A program made the position numbers and the translations under genes. DNA of 64,000 bases from contig NZ_JARWAC010000029.1 of assembly GCF_029846175.1 (NCBI RefSeq), positions 1-64,000 of the forward strand. The letters run 5' to 3'. Numbering within the stretch: the stretch's first letter is position 1; every line of letters begins with the position of its first letter. The notes below the pieces were generated by a model that was not told the DNA's origin, searched no databases, and worked only from the letters and a program-made list of their open reading frames with translations. Below are positions 45,449 through 55,263 of this stretch, one piece after another. Origin of the DNA: Sphaerisporangium sp. TRM90804. GTDB taxonomy: Bacteria; Actinomycetota; Actinomycetes; Streptosporangiales; Streptosporangiaceae.

Positions 45449-46889
45449 CGAGATACGCCTCCAGCCCATGACGGCCGCCCTCGCGGCCGTATCCGGACTC
45501 CTTGTAGCCGCCGAACGGCGACGTGGGGTCGAAGCGGTTGAAGGTGTTGGCCCACACCACGCCCGCGCGCAGCTTGTCGGCCATCCACAGGATGCGCGAC
45601 CCCTTCTCGGTCCACACCCCGGCCGACAGGCCGTACGGGGAGTTGTTGGCCTTCTCGACCGCCTCGGCGGGGGTGCGGAAGGTGAGCACCGACAGCACCG
45701 GGCCGAAGATCTCCTCGCGGGCGATCCTGTGCGACTGCGCGACGCCGGTGAACAGGGTCGGCGGGAACCAGAAACCCTTGTCGGGGATCGGGCAGGGCGC
45801 CGACCAGCGCTCGGCCCCCTCCTGCTCCCCCGCGTCGCTGAGCGACCTGATCTTGTCGAGCTGGGCGGCCGAGTTGATCGCGCCGATGTCGGTGTTCTTG
45901 TCCAGCGGGTCGCCGAGCCGCAGCGTCGAGAGGCGGCGCTTGAGCGCGTCGAGCAGCTCGGTCTCGACCGACTCCTGCACCAGCAGGCGCGAACCCGCGC
46001 AGCAGACGTGGCCCTGGTTGAAGAAGATGCCGTTGACGATGCCCTCGACGGCCTGGTCGAGGGCGGCGTCGTCGAAGACGATGTTCGCGGCCTTGCCGCC
46101 GAGCTCCAGGGTGACCTTCTTGCGCGTCCCCGCCACCGTGCGGGCGATCATGCGGCCCACCTCGGTGGAGCCGGTGAATGCCACCTTGTTCACGTCGGGG
46201 TGCTCGACCAGCGCCCGGCCGGTCTCGCCCGCGCCGGTGACGATGTTGACCACGCCGGGGGGCAGGTCGGCCTGCCGGCAGATCTCGGCGAACGCCAGCG
46301 CGGTCAGCGGCGTGGTCTCCGCGGGCTTGAGCACGACGGTGTTGCCGCAGGCCAGCGCGGGCGCGATCTTCCAGGCCAGCATGAGCAGCGGGAAGTTCCA
46401 CGGGATGATCTGCGCCGCGACGCCCAGCGGCCGGGGCTCGGCGCCGAGGCCGTCCCCGCGGCCGAACCCGGCGTAGCGCAGCTTGTCGGCCCAGCCGGCG
46501 TAGTAGAAGAAGTGCGCGGCCACCAGCGGCAGGTCGACGTCGCGCGACTCGCGGATCGGCTTGCCGTTGTCGAGGGACTCAAGGACGGCCAGCTCGCGGG
46601 CGCGCTCCTGGATGATGCGGGCGATCCGGAACAGGTACTTGGCGCGCTCGCGGCCGGGCAGGCGGCTCCACACCGAGTCGTAGGCCTTGCGCGCCGCCGT
46701 GACGGCGCGGTCGACGTCGGCCTCGACGGCGTAGGAGAACTCCGCCAGCACCTCCTCGCTCGCCGGGTTGATGGTCTTGTGCCGCTCGCCGCCCAGGGAG
46801 TCGACCCACTCGCCGTTGACGAACAGGCCGTAGGAGGGCTGGATGTCGACGACGTCGCGCGACTCGGGCGCCGGTGCGTATTCGAACAT
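45441..46889 (-). CDS. Aldehyde dehydrogenase (full length)
   Basis: A 482-residue NAD(P)-dependent aldehyde dehydrogenase. The cofactor site PWNFPLLMLAWKIAPALACGNTVVLKPAE, catalytic Glu in LELGGKAANIV and catalytic Cys in FFNQGHVCCAGSR (two adjacent Cys) are present. It lies 11 bases after deoC, so it may oxidise acetaldehyde from deoxyribose-phosphate cleavage; this is inference from operon context. Confidence 0.92.
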   Translation of the reverse strand: MFEYAPAPESRDVVDIQPSYGLFVNGEWVDSLGGERHKTINPASEEVLAEFSYAVEADVDRAVTAARKAYDSVWSRLPGRERAKYLFRIARIIQERARELAVLESLDNGKPIRESRDVDLPLVAAHFFYYAGWADKLRYAGFGRGDGLGAEPRPLGVAAQIIPWNFPLLMLAWKIAPALACGNTVVLKPAETTPLTALAFAEICRQADLPPGVVNIVTGAGETGRALVEHPDVNKVAFTGSTEVGRMIARTVAGTRKKVTLELGGKAANIVFDDAALDQAVEGIVNGIFFNQGHVCCAGSRLLVQESVETELLDALKRRLSTLRLGDPLDKNTDIGAINSAAQLDKIRSLSDAGEQEGAERWSAPCPIPDKGFWFPPTLFTGVAQSHRIAREEIFGPVLSVLTFRTPAEAVEKANNSPYGLSAGVWTEKGSRILWMADKLRAGVVWANTFNRFDPTSPFGGYKESGYGREGGRHGLEAYLDV

Positions 46890-46900
46890 GCGGGGCCGCC

Positions 46901-47866
46901 TCAGTCGAGGGTGAAGTAGTCGGGACCGGCGTAGCGCCCGGTGGCCATCTTCTGGCGCTGCATCAGCAGGTCGTTGACCAGGCTGGAGGCACCGAGGCGG
47001 AACCACGCGGGGTCCAGCCAGTCGGGGCCCGCGGTCTCGTTGACCAGCACCAGGTACTTGATGGCGTCCTTGGTCGTGCGGATGCCGCCCGCGGGCTTGA
47101 CGCCGACCATGCGGCCGGTCCCCGCGCGGAAGTCGCGCACGGCCTCCAGCATGACGAGCGTCACCGGCAGCGTGGCCGCCGGGGAGACCTTGCCCGTGGA
47201 GGTCTTGATGAAGTCGGCCCCGGCCAGCATCGCCAGCCAGGAGGCGCGCCGCACGTTGTCGTAGGTCGCCAGCTCGCCGGTCTCCAGGATCACCTTCAGG
47301 TGGGCGTCCTCGCCCTCGCCGTCGCGCGCGCAGGCGGCCTTGACGGCGGCGATCTCCTCGTAGACCTTGCGGTAGTCCCCCGAGAGGAACGCGCCGCGGT
47401 CGATCACCATGTCGATCTCGTGGGCGCCGGCGGCCACGGCGAACGCGGTGTCCTCCACCTTCACGCCGAGCGAGGACCTGCCGCTCGGGAACGCCGTGGC
47501 GACGCTGGCCACCCGCACGCCCGACCGGCCGAGGGCCTGCACGGCCTGCTCGACGAGGTCGGGGTACACGCAGACCGCGGCCACCTTGGGCACGGACGGG
47601 TCGCCGGGATCGGGGCGCACGGCCTTGGCGCACATGGCGCGCACCTTGCCGCGGGTGTCGGCGCCCTCAAGGGTGGTCAGGTCGACCATGGAGATCGCCA
47701 GGTCGATGGCGCGCGCCTTGGCGGTCGTCTTGATGGAGCGGGTGCCGAGCATCGCGGCGCGCTGGTCGGCGCCCACGCGGTCGACGCCCGGCAGACCGTG
47801 CAGCAATGCCCGCAAAGCCGCGTTCGATGACGCGGCCTCGGCGAGCGGAGTCGTCAGTGTTGACAC
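46901..47866 (-). CDS. deoC: Deoxyribose-phosphate aldolase
   Basis: A 321-residue class I aldolase that splits deoxyribose 5-phosphate into acetaldehyde and glyceraldehyde 3-phosphate. The Schiff-base Lys lies in DFIKTSTGK (about residue 222), the second Lys in GVKPAGGIRT (about 258) and the Asp in AGAHEIDMVIDRG. Longer than E. coli DeoC because of an N-terminal extension. GTG 47866 follows GGGGG. First gene of a deoC-ALDH-69 aa-short ALDH operon. Substrate: products of nucleoside catabolism. Confidence 0.93.
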   Translation of the reverse strand: MSTLTTPLAEAASSNAALRALLHGLPGVDRVGADQRAAMLGTRSIKTTAKARAIDLAISMVDLTTLEGADTRGKVRAMCAKAVRPDPGDPSVPKVAAVCVYPDLVEQAVQALGRSGVRVASVATAFPSGRSSLGVKVEDTAFAVAAGAHEIDMVIDRGAFLSGDYRKVYEEIAAVKAACARDGEGEDAHLKVILETGELATYDNVRRASWLAMLAGADFIKTSTGKVSPAATLPVTLVMLEAVRDFRAGTGRMVGVKPAGGIRTTKDAIKYLVLVNETAGPDWLDPAWFRLGASSLVNDLLMQRQKMATGRYAGPDYFTLD

Positions 47867-48193
47867 GCCCCCAGCATCGCCGACCAGCCCGATTGTTCCA
47901 AACCGGACGCGGCGCCGGAGCCGCGCGCGGCGTCGCCGACGCCGCGACCTGCGGCGACGGTCAGATTTCCGGCGGATGTCATCCGGCGGTCTCCGGGGCG
48001 CCGCCCCGCGTCGGCCCGCCCCGCGCACGATGGGAGGCGCCGGGGCGGGGGCGCCTAAGGCGCGGGCCCGGGGGTCTTAGGCCGCCTTACGCCCTCCCGG
48101 CCGGCGAGATAGGGCATCCGCCCGATGTGGGCCGGGGCACCTTAGGCCGAGTCTTGAGTTACCAGAGAAAGACGACACAAGGAGAACGCCGAA
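47867..48193. other. Divergent intergenic region with CTTAGGC repeats
   Basis: A 327-base region between deoC and a 54-aa gene. It contains four related copies of CCTTAGGCC/GCCTAAGGC described separately. No coding frame is credible. Confidence 0.5.
48053..48148. repeat. Cluster of CCTTAGGC-type motifs
   Basis: GCCTAAGGC (48053-48061), TCTTAGGCC (48075-48083), CCTTACGCC (48085-48093) and CCTTAGGCC (48140-48148) share a core that is partly palindromic. Their clustering ahead of the 54-aa gene suggests binding sites, but no regulator is known. Confidence 0.45.
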
Positions 48194-48358
48194 ATGGCTC
48201 CCGAACTGCACTACCAGCTCATCGTCCACCGCAGGACCGAACTCCAGAACGAGGCCGGCGCCCACCGCCGCGCCCGCGAGGCCGTCGCCGGCAGGAAGGC
48301 GCGCGAGAGCGGCACCGAGCGGCGCCGCGTCGTCTTCGGCAAGCTCCGCACCACGTGA
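48194..48358 (+). CDS. 54-aa basic conserved-looking small protein
   Basis: A short gene with a clean RBS (AAGGAGA ten bases upstream) and the same codon bias as its neighbours. The product starts MAPELHYQLIVHRRTELQ and is Arg/Ala/Glu-rich, predicted to be mostly helical, ending VVFGKLRTT. I recall similar short proteins in related actinomycetes beside LuxR genes, but the function is unknown. It lies between the motif cluster and the LAL regulator. Confidence 0.65.
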   Translation: MAPELHYQLIVHRRTELQNEAGAHRRAREAVAGRKARESGTERRRVVFGKLRTT

Positions 48359-48537
48359 CGGCCTGGTGCGCCGTCGCGGGACGGCGATGGCGTCCGCGAG
48401 GGCACGCCGGTCAGCGCGCCCGCCGGGGGGTCCGCGCCGGAGCGCGCCTCACCGGCACCGGCCGGGCCGCCTCCCAGCGGGCCGACCGGGCGGGCCTGCG
48501 ACGGTCCGCCGCGCTGCGGGCGAGTCCGTGGACACGA

Positions 48538-48572
48538 ATGCCCGGCCGGAACCCTCCCTCCCGGCCGGGCAT
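48538..48572 (+). terminator. Hairpin terminator before the LAL regulator
   Basis: ATGCCCGGCCGG (48538-48549) pairs perfectly over 12 bases with CCGGCCGGGCAT (48561-48572) across an 11-base loop. It separates the 54-aa gene from the LuxR gene. Confidence 0.8.
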
Positions 48573-48653
48573 CACCTCGTGGACCCCAGACCCGGGTTAA
48601 GCCGCTGGATAAATAGGGCGAACAGATTTCATGCGCGTGACATGCTTGCTGAC

Positions 48654-51533
48654 ATGGTCGGTCGGATGGTGAGTCCCGTCTTCGTAGGCCGGGAAACCGA
48701 GCTGCGAACGCTGTCCGAGGCATTCGAGCAGGCACGCAAGCAGGCGGCGTCCGCCGTGCTCCTCGGGGGTGAGGCCGGCGGAGGCAAGACCCGCCTGGTC
48801 ACCCGCTTCGCCGAGGAGGCGGGCCACACAGGGGCGCACGTTCTCATCGGCGGGTGCGTCGAGCTGTCCACCGAAGGCCTCGCCTACGCGCCCTTCACCG
48901 CGGCGCTGCGCCAGCTCGTCAGGGAGATGGGCGCGGCCGAGGTCGCCGCGCTGCTGCCCGACGGCGCCGCCCGCGACCTGGCCCGGCTGCTGCCGGAGTT
49001 CGGCGAGCCGACCGGCGACCGCGAGACCGAGACCGGCAGGGCCCGACTGTTCGAACAGTTCCTCACCCTGCTCGAGCGCCTGGCCGAGCGTCGCTCGGTG
49101 ATCCTGGTCATCGAGGACGCCCACTGGGCCGACCGCTCCAGCCGCGACCTGATCGCCTTCCTGAGCCGCAACCTGCGAACCGCCCCGGTCCTCATCGTCA
49201 TGACGTACCGCTCCGACGAGTTGCACCGCCAGCACCCCCTGCGGCCCGTGCTGGCCGAGCTCGGCCGCGTCGAGGGCGTGGTGCGGCTCGACCTGCCCCG
49301 GCTGAGCCTCGGCGAGGTCGCCGCGCAGATGGCCGGCATCCGGGGCAGCATGCCGGAGTTCGCCCACGTGCAGGCGGTTTACCAGCGCAGCGAGGGCATC
49401 CCCCTGTTCGTCGAGGCCCTGCTGGAGCAGGACGACGACAGCGGCCTGCCCGAGTCGCTCCACGACCTGATCATCAACTCGGTCGAACGGCTGCCCGAGG
49501 ACACCCAGCGCGTGCTGCGCGTCGCCGCCGCCGGCGGCAACCGCGTCTCCCACCAGCTGCTCGCCGCCGTGGCCGACATGTCGGACGTCGAGCTGGAGGA
49601 CGCGCTCCGCCCCGCCATCGCCGCCAACGTCCTGCAGGTCGCCGACGGGCGCGCGTACGCCTTCCGGCACGCCCTCATCCGCGAGGCCGTCCACGAGGAG
49701 ATGCTGCCCGGCGAGCACAACCGCGTGCACGCCCGCTTCGCCGAGGAGATCGACCGCGACCGCAGGCTCGTGCCGCCCGGCCGCGCCGCCATCGAGATCG
49801 CCCACCACTGGTACTCCGCGCGCGACAACCTGTGGGCGCTGATCTCGGCGTGGGAGGCCGCGAGCAAGGCCGCCATGGCGTTCGCCTACACCGAGCAGCT
49901 GCAGCTCCTCGAACGCGTGCTCTCGCTGTGGGACCGCGTCCCGGACGCCGCCGGGCGCATCGGGGTCGACCACACGACGATCCTGGAGCTGGCGTCGGAG
50001 GCCGCGGTCATCAGCGGCGAGACCGAGCGCGGCGTCAAGTTCGTCAAGGGCGCGCTCGCCGAGCTGGACGAGACCGCCGAGCCCGAGCGGGTGGCCACGC
50101 TGATGGTCCGCTGGGCGCAGATGAAGATCGACAAGGGCAGGCGGGGCGGCCTGGAGGATCTTCGTTACGCCGAGCGACTGGTGCCGCACCCCAGCGCCAC
50201 GCGCGCCCAGGTGCTCATGCGGCTCGGCTCGTTCCTGATGTTCGTCAACCAGACCGTCGAGGGCTCCGCCCTCACCCTGGAGGCGCTCGGCATCTCCCGC
50301 GAGCTCGGCGACGAGTGCCTGGAGGCCGACCTGCTGGTCAACCTCACGCTCGGGCACTCCCTGGCCGGCGAGCTGGAGAAGGCGCTGGCCACCAACGCGC
50401 GGGCCATCGAGATCGGCAAGCGGCTGCACGCCGGACGCATCGTGATGCGGGCCATGGGCAACAACGTGGACGCGCTCAACAACCTCGGCCGCTCCGAGGA
50501 GGCGGTGCTGCTCGCGCTGGAAGGCGAGGCCCTGGCCAAGAAGTACGGGCGCTACCGCGTCTCGGGCACCTTCATGGCCAACAACCGCGCCGAGGCGCTG
50601 GAGTGCCTCGGCCGCTGGGACGAGGCCGTCGAGGTGATCGAGAGCGTGGCCGCCATGGACCCCATCCCGAGGACCCGCGCTCACCTGCTGCGGGTGCGCG
50701 CCGACATCGCGGCCGCGCGGGGCGAGGTCGAGTTGCTGGAACGCATCCTCGGCGAGATAGGCGCCCTGCACGGCGAACGCGCCGAGCCCGCCCAGGAGTG
50801 GATGGCCGACATCCGGCTCGCGGTGGAGCTGCGCCTGCTGCGCGGCGACCCGCTGGGCGCGCTGACCATCACCGACGAGCTGCTGTCGGCGTCCGGCAAC
50901 GCCCACTCCAGCAAGGCGATGCTCGGGTGGCGGGCGATGGCGCAGGCCCGCCTGGTGGTCGACGCCGCCGCCGCCGTGGACGCCGACCGGGCCCGGGAGT
51001 CCTGGGCCCGCGCCGAGGCGTTCACCGCCACCATGACCGCCTCCGGGCCGGTGGCCGAGGCCTTCCGCCTCATGTACCGCGGCGAGTTCGACGCGGCGGC
51101 GGCCACCTGGGAACGCGTGGGACGCCCCTACCCCCGGGCCAGGTCGCTGACCCAGGCCGCCGTGGCGGCCGCCAAGGCCGGCGACCGCGACGGGGCCGCG
51201 GCGCGGCTGCGCGCGGCGTACCCGCTCGCCCGCGCGCTCGGCGCCCGGCCGCTGCTCGTCGAGATCGAGTCGCTGGGCCGCCGGGTGGGCGCGGTGCTGG
51301 CCGAAGGCGCGGCCGGCCCGCAGGCCGCCGTGCCGGGCGCCGACCTGACCCCCCGCGAGCTGGAGGTGCTGCGGCTCGTCGCGCTCGGCCGCTCCAACCG
51401 CGAGATCGCGAGCGAGCTGTTCATCTCGGCGAAGACGGTCAGCGTGCACGTGTCCAACATCCTCGGCAAGCTCTGCGTCTCCACGCGCGGCGAGGCCGCG
51501 GCGACGGCGCACCGCCTGTCGCTGCTCGGCTGA
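48654..51533 (+). CDS. LAL-type LuxR transcriptional regulator (second)
   Basis: A 959-residue regulator. Walker A GGEAGGGKT (about 38-46) and Walker B VILVIEDAHWAD (about 150-161) lie in the N-terminal ATPase; the middle is a TPR-like helical region; the C-terminal HTH is LTPRELEVLRLVALGRSNREIASELFISAKTVSVHVSNILGKL (about 899-941). The start is taken at ATG 48654 (MVGRMVSPVFVGRE); GTG 48669 is an alternative because VFVGRE is the usual family start. The region is a possible activator of nearby genes but its target is unknown. Confidence 0.9.
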   Translation: MVGRMVSPVFVGRETELRTLSEAFEQARKQAASAVLLGGEAGGGKTRLVTRFAEEAGHTGAHVLIGGCVELSTEGLAYAPFTAALRQLVREMGAAEVAALLPDGAARDLARLLPEFGEPTGDRETETGRARLFEQFLTLLERLAERRSVILVIEDAHWADRSSRDLIAFLSRNLRTAPVLIVMTYRSDELHRQHPLRPVLAELGRVEGVVRLDLPRLSLGEVAAQMAGIRGSMPEFAHVQAVYQRSEGIPLFVEALLEQDDDSGLPESLHDLIINSVERLPEDTQRVLRVAAAGGNRVSHQLLAAVADMSDVELEDALRPAIAANVLQVADGRAYAFRHALIREAVHEEMLPGEHNRVHARFAEEIDRDRRLVPPGRAAIEIAHHWYSARDNLWALISAWEAASKAAMAFAYTEQLQLLERVLSLWDRVPDAAGRIGVDHTTILELASEAAVISGETERGVKFVKGALAELDETAEPERVATLMVRWAQMKIDKGRRGGLEDLRYAERLVPHPSATRAQVLMRLGSFLMFVNQTVEGSALTLEALGISRELGDECLEADLLVNLTLGHSLAGELEKALATNARAIEIGKRLHAGRIVMRAMGNNVDALNNLGRSEEAVLLALEGEALAKKYGRYRVSGTFMANNRAEALECLGRWDEAVEVIESVAAMDPIPRTRAHLLRVRADIAAARGEVELLERILGEIGALHGERAEPAQEWMADIRLAVELRLLRGDPLGALTITDELLSASGNAHSSKAMLGWRAMAQARLVVDAAAAVDADRARESWARAEAFTATMTASGPVAEAFRLMYRGEFDAAAATWERVGRPYPRARSLTQAAVAAAKAGDRDGAAARLRAAYPLARALGARPLLVEIESLGRRVGAVLAEGAAGPQAAVPGADLTPRELEVLRLVALGRSNREIASELFISAKTVSVHVSNILGKLCVSTRGEAAATAHRLSLLG

Positions 51534-51599
51534 CCGGCGCCGAAATCTTTTACCGCCCGACGGAATGCGACCTTTAGCGCATCCGTTAGGGTTGTGAAC

Positions 51600-51690
51600 A
51601 CCGAAGGGGAGTAGTCCCAATCGCGTCGGTCGACACGCTGGCGAAAGCCCGGCCACGCGAGCCTCACCGAGGCGGACGAGACCTTCGGCC
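51600..51690 (+). ncRNA. yybP-ykoY manganese riboswitch
   Basis: The conserved loops are present: GGGGAGTAG (51606-51614) after the P1 strand CCGAAGG (51601-51607), and GGACGAGACC (51674-51683) before the P1 return strand CCTTCGG (51682-51688). It precedes a GDT1-family Mn exporter, the standard target. Binding of Mn2+ stabilises P1 and turns expression on. The P1 return strand is shared with the following hairpin, so the two folds are mutually exclusive. Confidence 0.85.
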
Positions 51691-51722
51691 CAGCAGCACA
51701 CGTAAATGCTGCCGGGCCGAAG
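51683..51722 (+). terminator. Expression-platform hairpin of the riboswitch
   Basis: CTTCGGCCC (51683-51691) pairs with GGGCCGAAG (51714-51722), with CAGCA/TGCTG inside. It uses the CTTCGG that also forms riboswitch P1, so it can act as the OFF terminator when Mn2+ is low. Confidence 0.7.
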
Positions 51723-51797
51723 ACGTCGTACCCGGTAGATCCCCCGGTGCTCCGCGTTCAGGCCCGGTCGCGTGACAGGAAAGGGCGACCCCCCCTC

Positions 51798-52364
51798 GTG
51801 GAAGCGTTCTGGATCAGTCTCGGCGTCGTCTTCGTCGCCGAGCTCGGTGACAAGAGCCAGCTCATGGCACTCACCTTCGCCACCCGTTTCAAGGCATGGC
51901 CGGTGCTCGCCGGCATCACCATCGCGACGACCGTGGTCCACCTGTTCAGCGTCGGGGTGGGCGGGCTCATCGGCGACGCGCTGCCGCGTACCGCCGTCAC
52001 CATCGTGGCGGGCCTGGCGTTCCTCGGCTTCGCGCTGTGGACGCTGCGCGGCGACGAGCTCACCGACGAGGAGTCCGCCAAGGCCAGGCGCACGACGCGC
52101 AGCGCCCTGATCGCGGTGACCGTGGCCTTCTTCCTGGCCGAGCTGGGCGACAAGACCATGCTCGCCACCATCACCCTGGCCACCCAGCACGGCTGGCTGG
52201 GCACGTGGATCGGCTCGACGGTCGGCATGGTGGCCGCCGACGCGCTGGCCATCGCCGTCGGGCGCGTCGTCGGCACCCGCCTGCCGGAGAAGGTCATCCG
52301 CTACGGCGCCGCCGCCGGGTTCGCGGTGTTCGGCGTGGTCCTGCTCGCCGAGGCCCTCATGTAG
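51798..52364 (+). CDS. GDT1/TMEM165 family (UPF0016) manganese exporter
   Basis: A 188-residue membrane protein with two copies of the metal-binding motif ExGDK(S/T): ELGDKSQ at about 15-21 and ELGDKTM near 117, in two triplets of helices. The family exports Mn2+ (MneA) in bacteria. GTG 51798 is taken; the RBS is weak and lies some distance off (AGGAAAGGG). The Mn riboswitch upstream fits this role. Confidence 0.9.
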   Translation: MEAFWISLGVVFVAELGDKSQLMALTFATRFKAWPVLAGITIATTVVHLFSVGVGGLIGDALPRTAVTIVAGLAFLGFALWTLRGDELTDEESAKARRTTRSALIAVTVAFFLAELGDKTMLATITLATQHGWLGTWIGSTVGMVAADALAIAVGRVVGTRLPEKVIRYGAAAGFAVFGVVLLAEALM

Positions 52365-52400
52365 CGGCGGGCCCGTGCCCCCGCGCCCCGGTGGGGCGGC

Positions 52401-53528
<1,128 letters not shown>

Positions 53529-53578
53529 GCACCTTCCCCCGCACGTGGACGCCGGCGCGGGCGCGCCGGCTCCCCAGC

Positions 53579-54736
53579 CTAGACCGAACGCAGCAGGCCG
53601 AGGACGCGGTCGTAGGTGCGGCGCGACTCCCGGTCGCGGTAGCCGGGATCGACGTCGTGGTAGGCGTGGTGCCGCTCCTGGTGCACGGGCAGCTCGCCCT
53701 CGGGCACGACGACCCTCCCGGGCAGGGCGAGGGAGAACTCCAGATCGGCGTTGCGGTAGTAGCGCGCCTCGGCCGGGAACCCGCCGGCCTTGAGCGCCTC
53801 CTCGCGGCGCACGGCGATCAGGTAGCCGAGCAGCGCCCTGACCTGCCCGGGCCCCGCCTCGTGCCAGTTGTGACCGTCGTCGTCGGGGTCGACGCCCTTC
53901 CACCCGGCGGCCACCACGTCGCCGCGCAGCGCGGCGGTCAGCGGCGTCAGCGCGTCGCCGTCCAGGATGGTGGAGGTCTCCATCGCCACGTGGATCTCGC
54001 GGTCGTCCAGCTCCAGCAGCTTGTTCCGGCTCGCGCCCCACCCGGCCGAGCCGCCCCGCCAGTGCGGGGTCTCGGCCACGTGCCAGGCCGCGACGCGCTC
54101 GGGGTGCCGCTCGGCCAGCTCGTGCAGCACGGTGCCCGCGCCGTCGATGTCGCCGAGGTCCAGGGCGAGGATCTTGGCGTCGGTGTGCGAGATGAGCGCG
54201 TCGAGGCACTTGCGCAGGTCGGCTGGGTGGCCGTCGACCAGCAGGCCCACGGTGACCGTCGCGCTGGGCGTCTCGTCGTGCTCCTGGGCGGTCGCCGCCG
54301 CGCTGATCGCCTGGTCCATCCTGGACGTCGCGAGGCTGGAGTCCCACAGCACCTGCGAGGCGACCATGTTCTCGGTGCCGACGTGCTCCTCGACCTGGTC
54401 GGCCACCCCCTCGGGCCGGCCCCGCTCGGGGTGCGCGCCCGCCTGGTCGTCCTCGGGGCGGTCGTTCGCGCGCCGGCCCCCGGCCGCGTCCTCGGTCACG
54501 TCGGAACCCTCGCCGCGGGGCTCGCCGTCCTCGGACGCCGGGATGGACTCCACTTTCGGCCACACCTTGAACGGCGGCTTGGGGGCCAGCTCGAACCGGT
54601 CGCCGGAGTCGCGGACCACCCATCCGGCGTCCTCGATCTCCTGGCGCAGGATGTCCGCCGCGGAGAAGTCGCGCTCCGCCCTGGCCTTCGCCCGCTGCTC
54701 GGCGAGCCCCTGTACATGCTTCGGTGCCTCAGTCAC
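53579..54736 (-). CDS. Glycosyltransferase-2-like protein with CysRS-like N-terminal segment
   Basis: A 385-residue protein. Residues 1-50 (LAEQRAKARAERDFSAADILRQEIEDAGWVVRDS) match the C-terminal motif of cysteinyl-tRNA synthetases, while residues 165-385 resemble a GT2 transferase (VTVGLLVDGHPADLRKCLDAL, ILDGDALTPL, RYYRNADLEFSLAL). A Glu/Asp-rich linker connects them. The start is GTG 54736 (VTEAPKHVQG); ATG 54769 is possible. The role is unknown. Confidence 0.65.
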   Translation of the reverse strand: MTEAPKHVQGLAEQRAKARAERDFSAADILRQEIEDAGWVVRDSGDRFELAPKPPFKVWPKVESIPASEDGEPRGEGSDVTEDAAGGRRANDRPEDDQAGAHPERGRPEGVADQVEEHVGTENMVASQVLWDSSLATSRMDQAISAAATAQEHDETPSATVTVGLLVDGHPADLRKCLDALISHTDAKILALDLGDIDGAGTVLHELAERHPERVAAWHVAETPHWRGGSAGWGASRNKLLELDDREIHVAMETSTILDGDALTPLTAALRGDVVAAGWKGVDPDDDGHNWHEAGPGQVRALLGYLIAVRREEALKAGGFPAEARYYRNADLEFSLALPGRVVVPEGELPVHQERHHAYHDVDPGYRDRESRRTYDRVLGLLRSV

Positions 54737-54832
54737 GCTCGCCCCATTACCCACCTGCGGCGGATGCATTCAGGACACCGCGCGCGTACCGGGTGGCGGG
54801 CGTCACCCGGCCCCGGGCGGGCTCAGGCCAGA

Positions 54833-55261
54833 TCAGGCCAGCCGGACCGTCGCGCGCGCCCGGGACAGCACCCGCGCGTCGCCCGACCGGGCGGTGAGCG
54901 CCAGGACCACGAGGTTGCCGTCGAGTTTCTCCTCGACGACGCCGCTCACGCTGATCACCGCGCCGGCCTCGTTGTCGGGGACGACGACCATGGAGGAGAA
55001 CCGCACGCCGTAGTCGACGACAGCTCCGGGATCGCCCGCCCAGTCGGTGACGAACCGCCCGGCCTGGGCCATCGTGAACATGCCGTGCGCGATGACGTCG
55101 GGCAGGCCCACGGCCTGCGCGTGGCGCTCGTTCCAGTGGATGGGGTTGAAGTCGCCGGACGCGCCGGCGTACATGACGAGGTTGACGCGGTGGACCGGGT
55201 AGTCGACCGCGGGGATCTCGTGGCCGACCTCGATCTGGTCGTACTTCACCGTCGACGTCAT
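54833..55261 (-). CDS. MaoC-like (R)-hydroxyacyl dehydratase subunit (HadB-like)
   Basis: A 142-residue hot-dog-fold protein with the hydratase motif GDFNPIHWNERHAQAVGLPDVIAHGMFTM (catalytic Asp and His, about 36-63). It probably pairs with the preceding HadA-like protein to dehydrate beta-hydroxyacyl-ACP in fatty acid synthesis. It starts 2 bases after the partner stop. Confidence 0.87.
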   Translation of the reverse strand: MTSTVKYDQIEVGHEIPAVDYPVHRVNLVMYAGASGDFNPIHWNERHAQAVGLPDVIAHGMFTMAQAGRFVTDWAGDPGAVVDYGVRFSSMVVVPDNEAGAVISVSGVVEEKLDGNLVVLALTARSGDARVLSRARATVRLA

Positions 55262-55263
55262 GG

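Noticed and set aside
48154-48160. CTTGAGT half of a HAIR heat-shock element
   Set aside because: The matching ACTCAAG half is absent at the required spacing.
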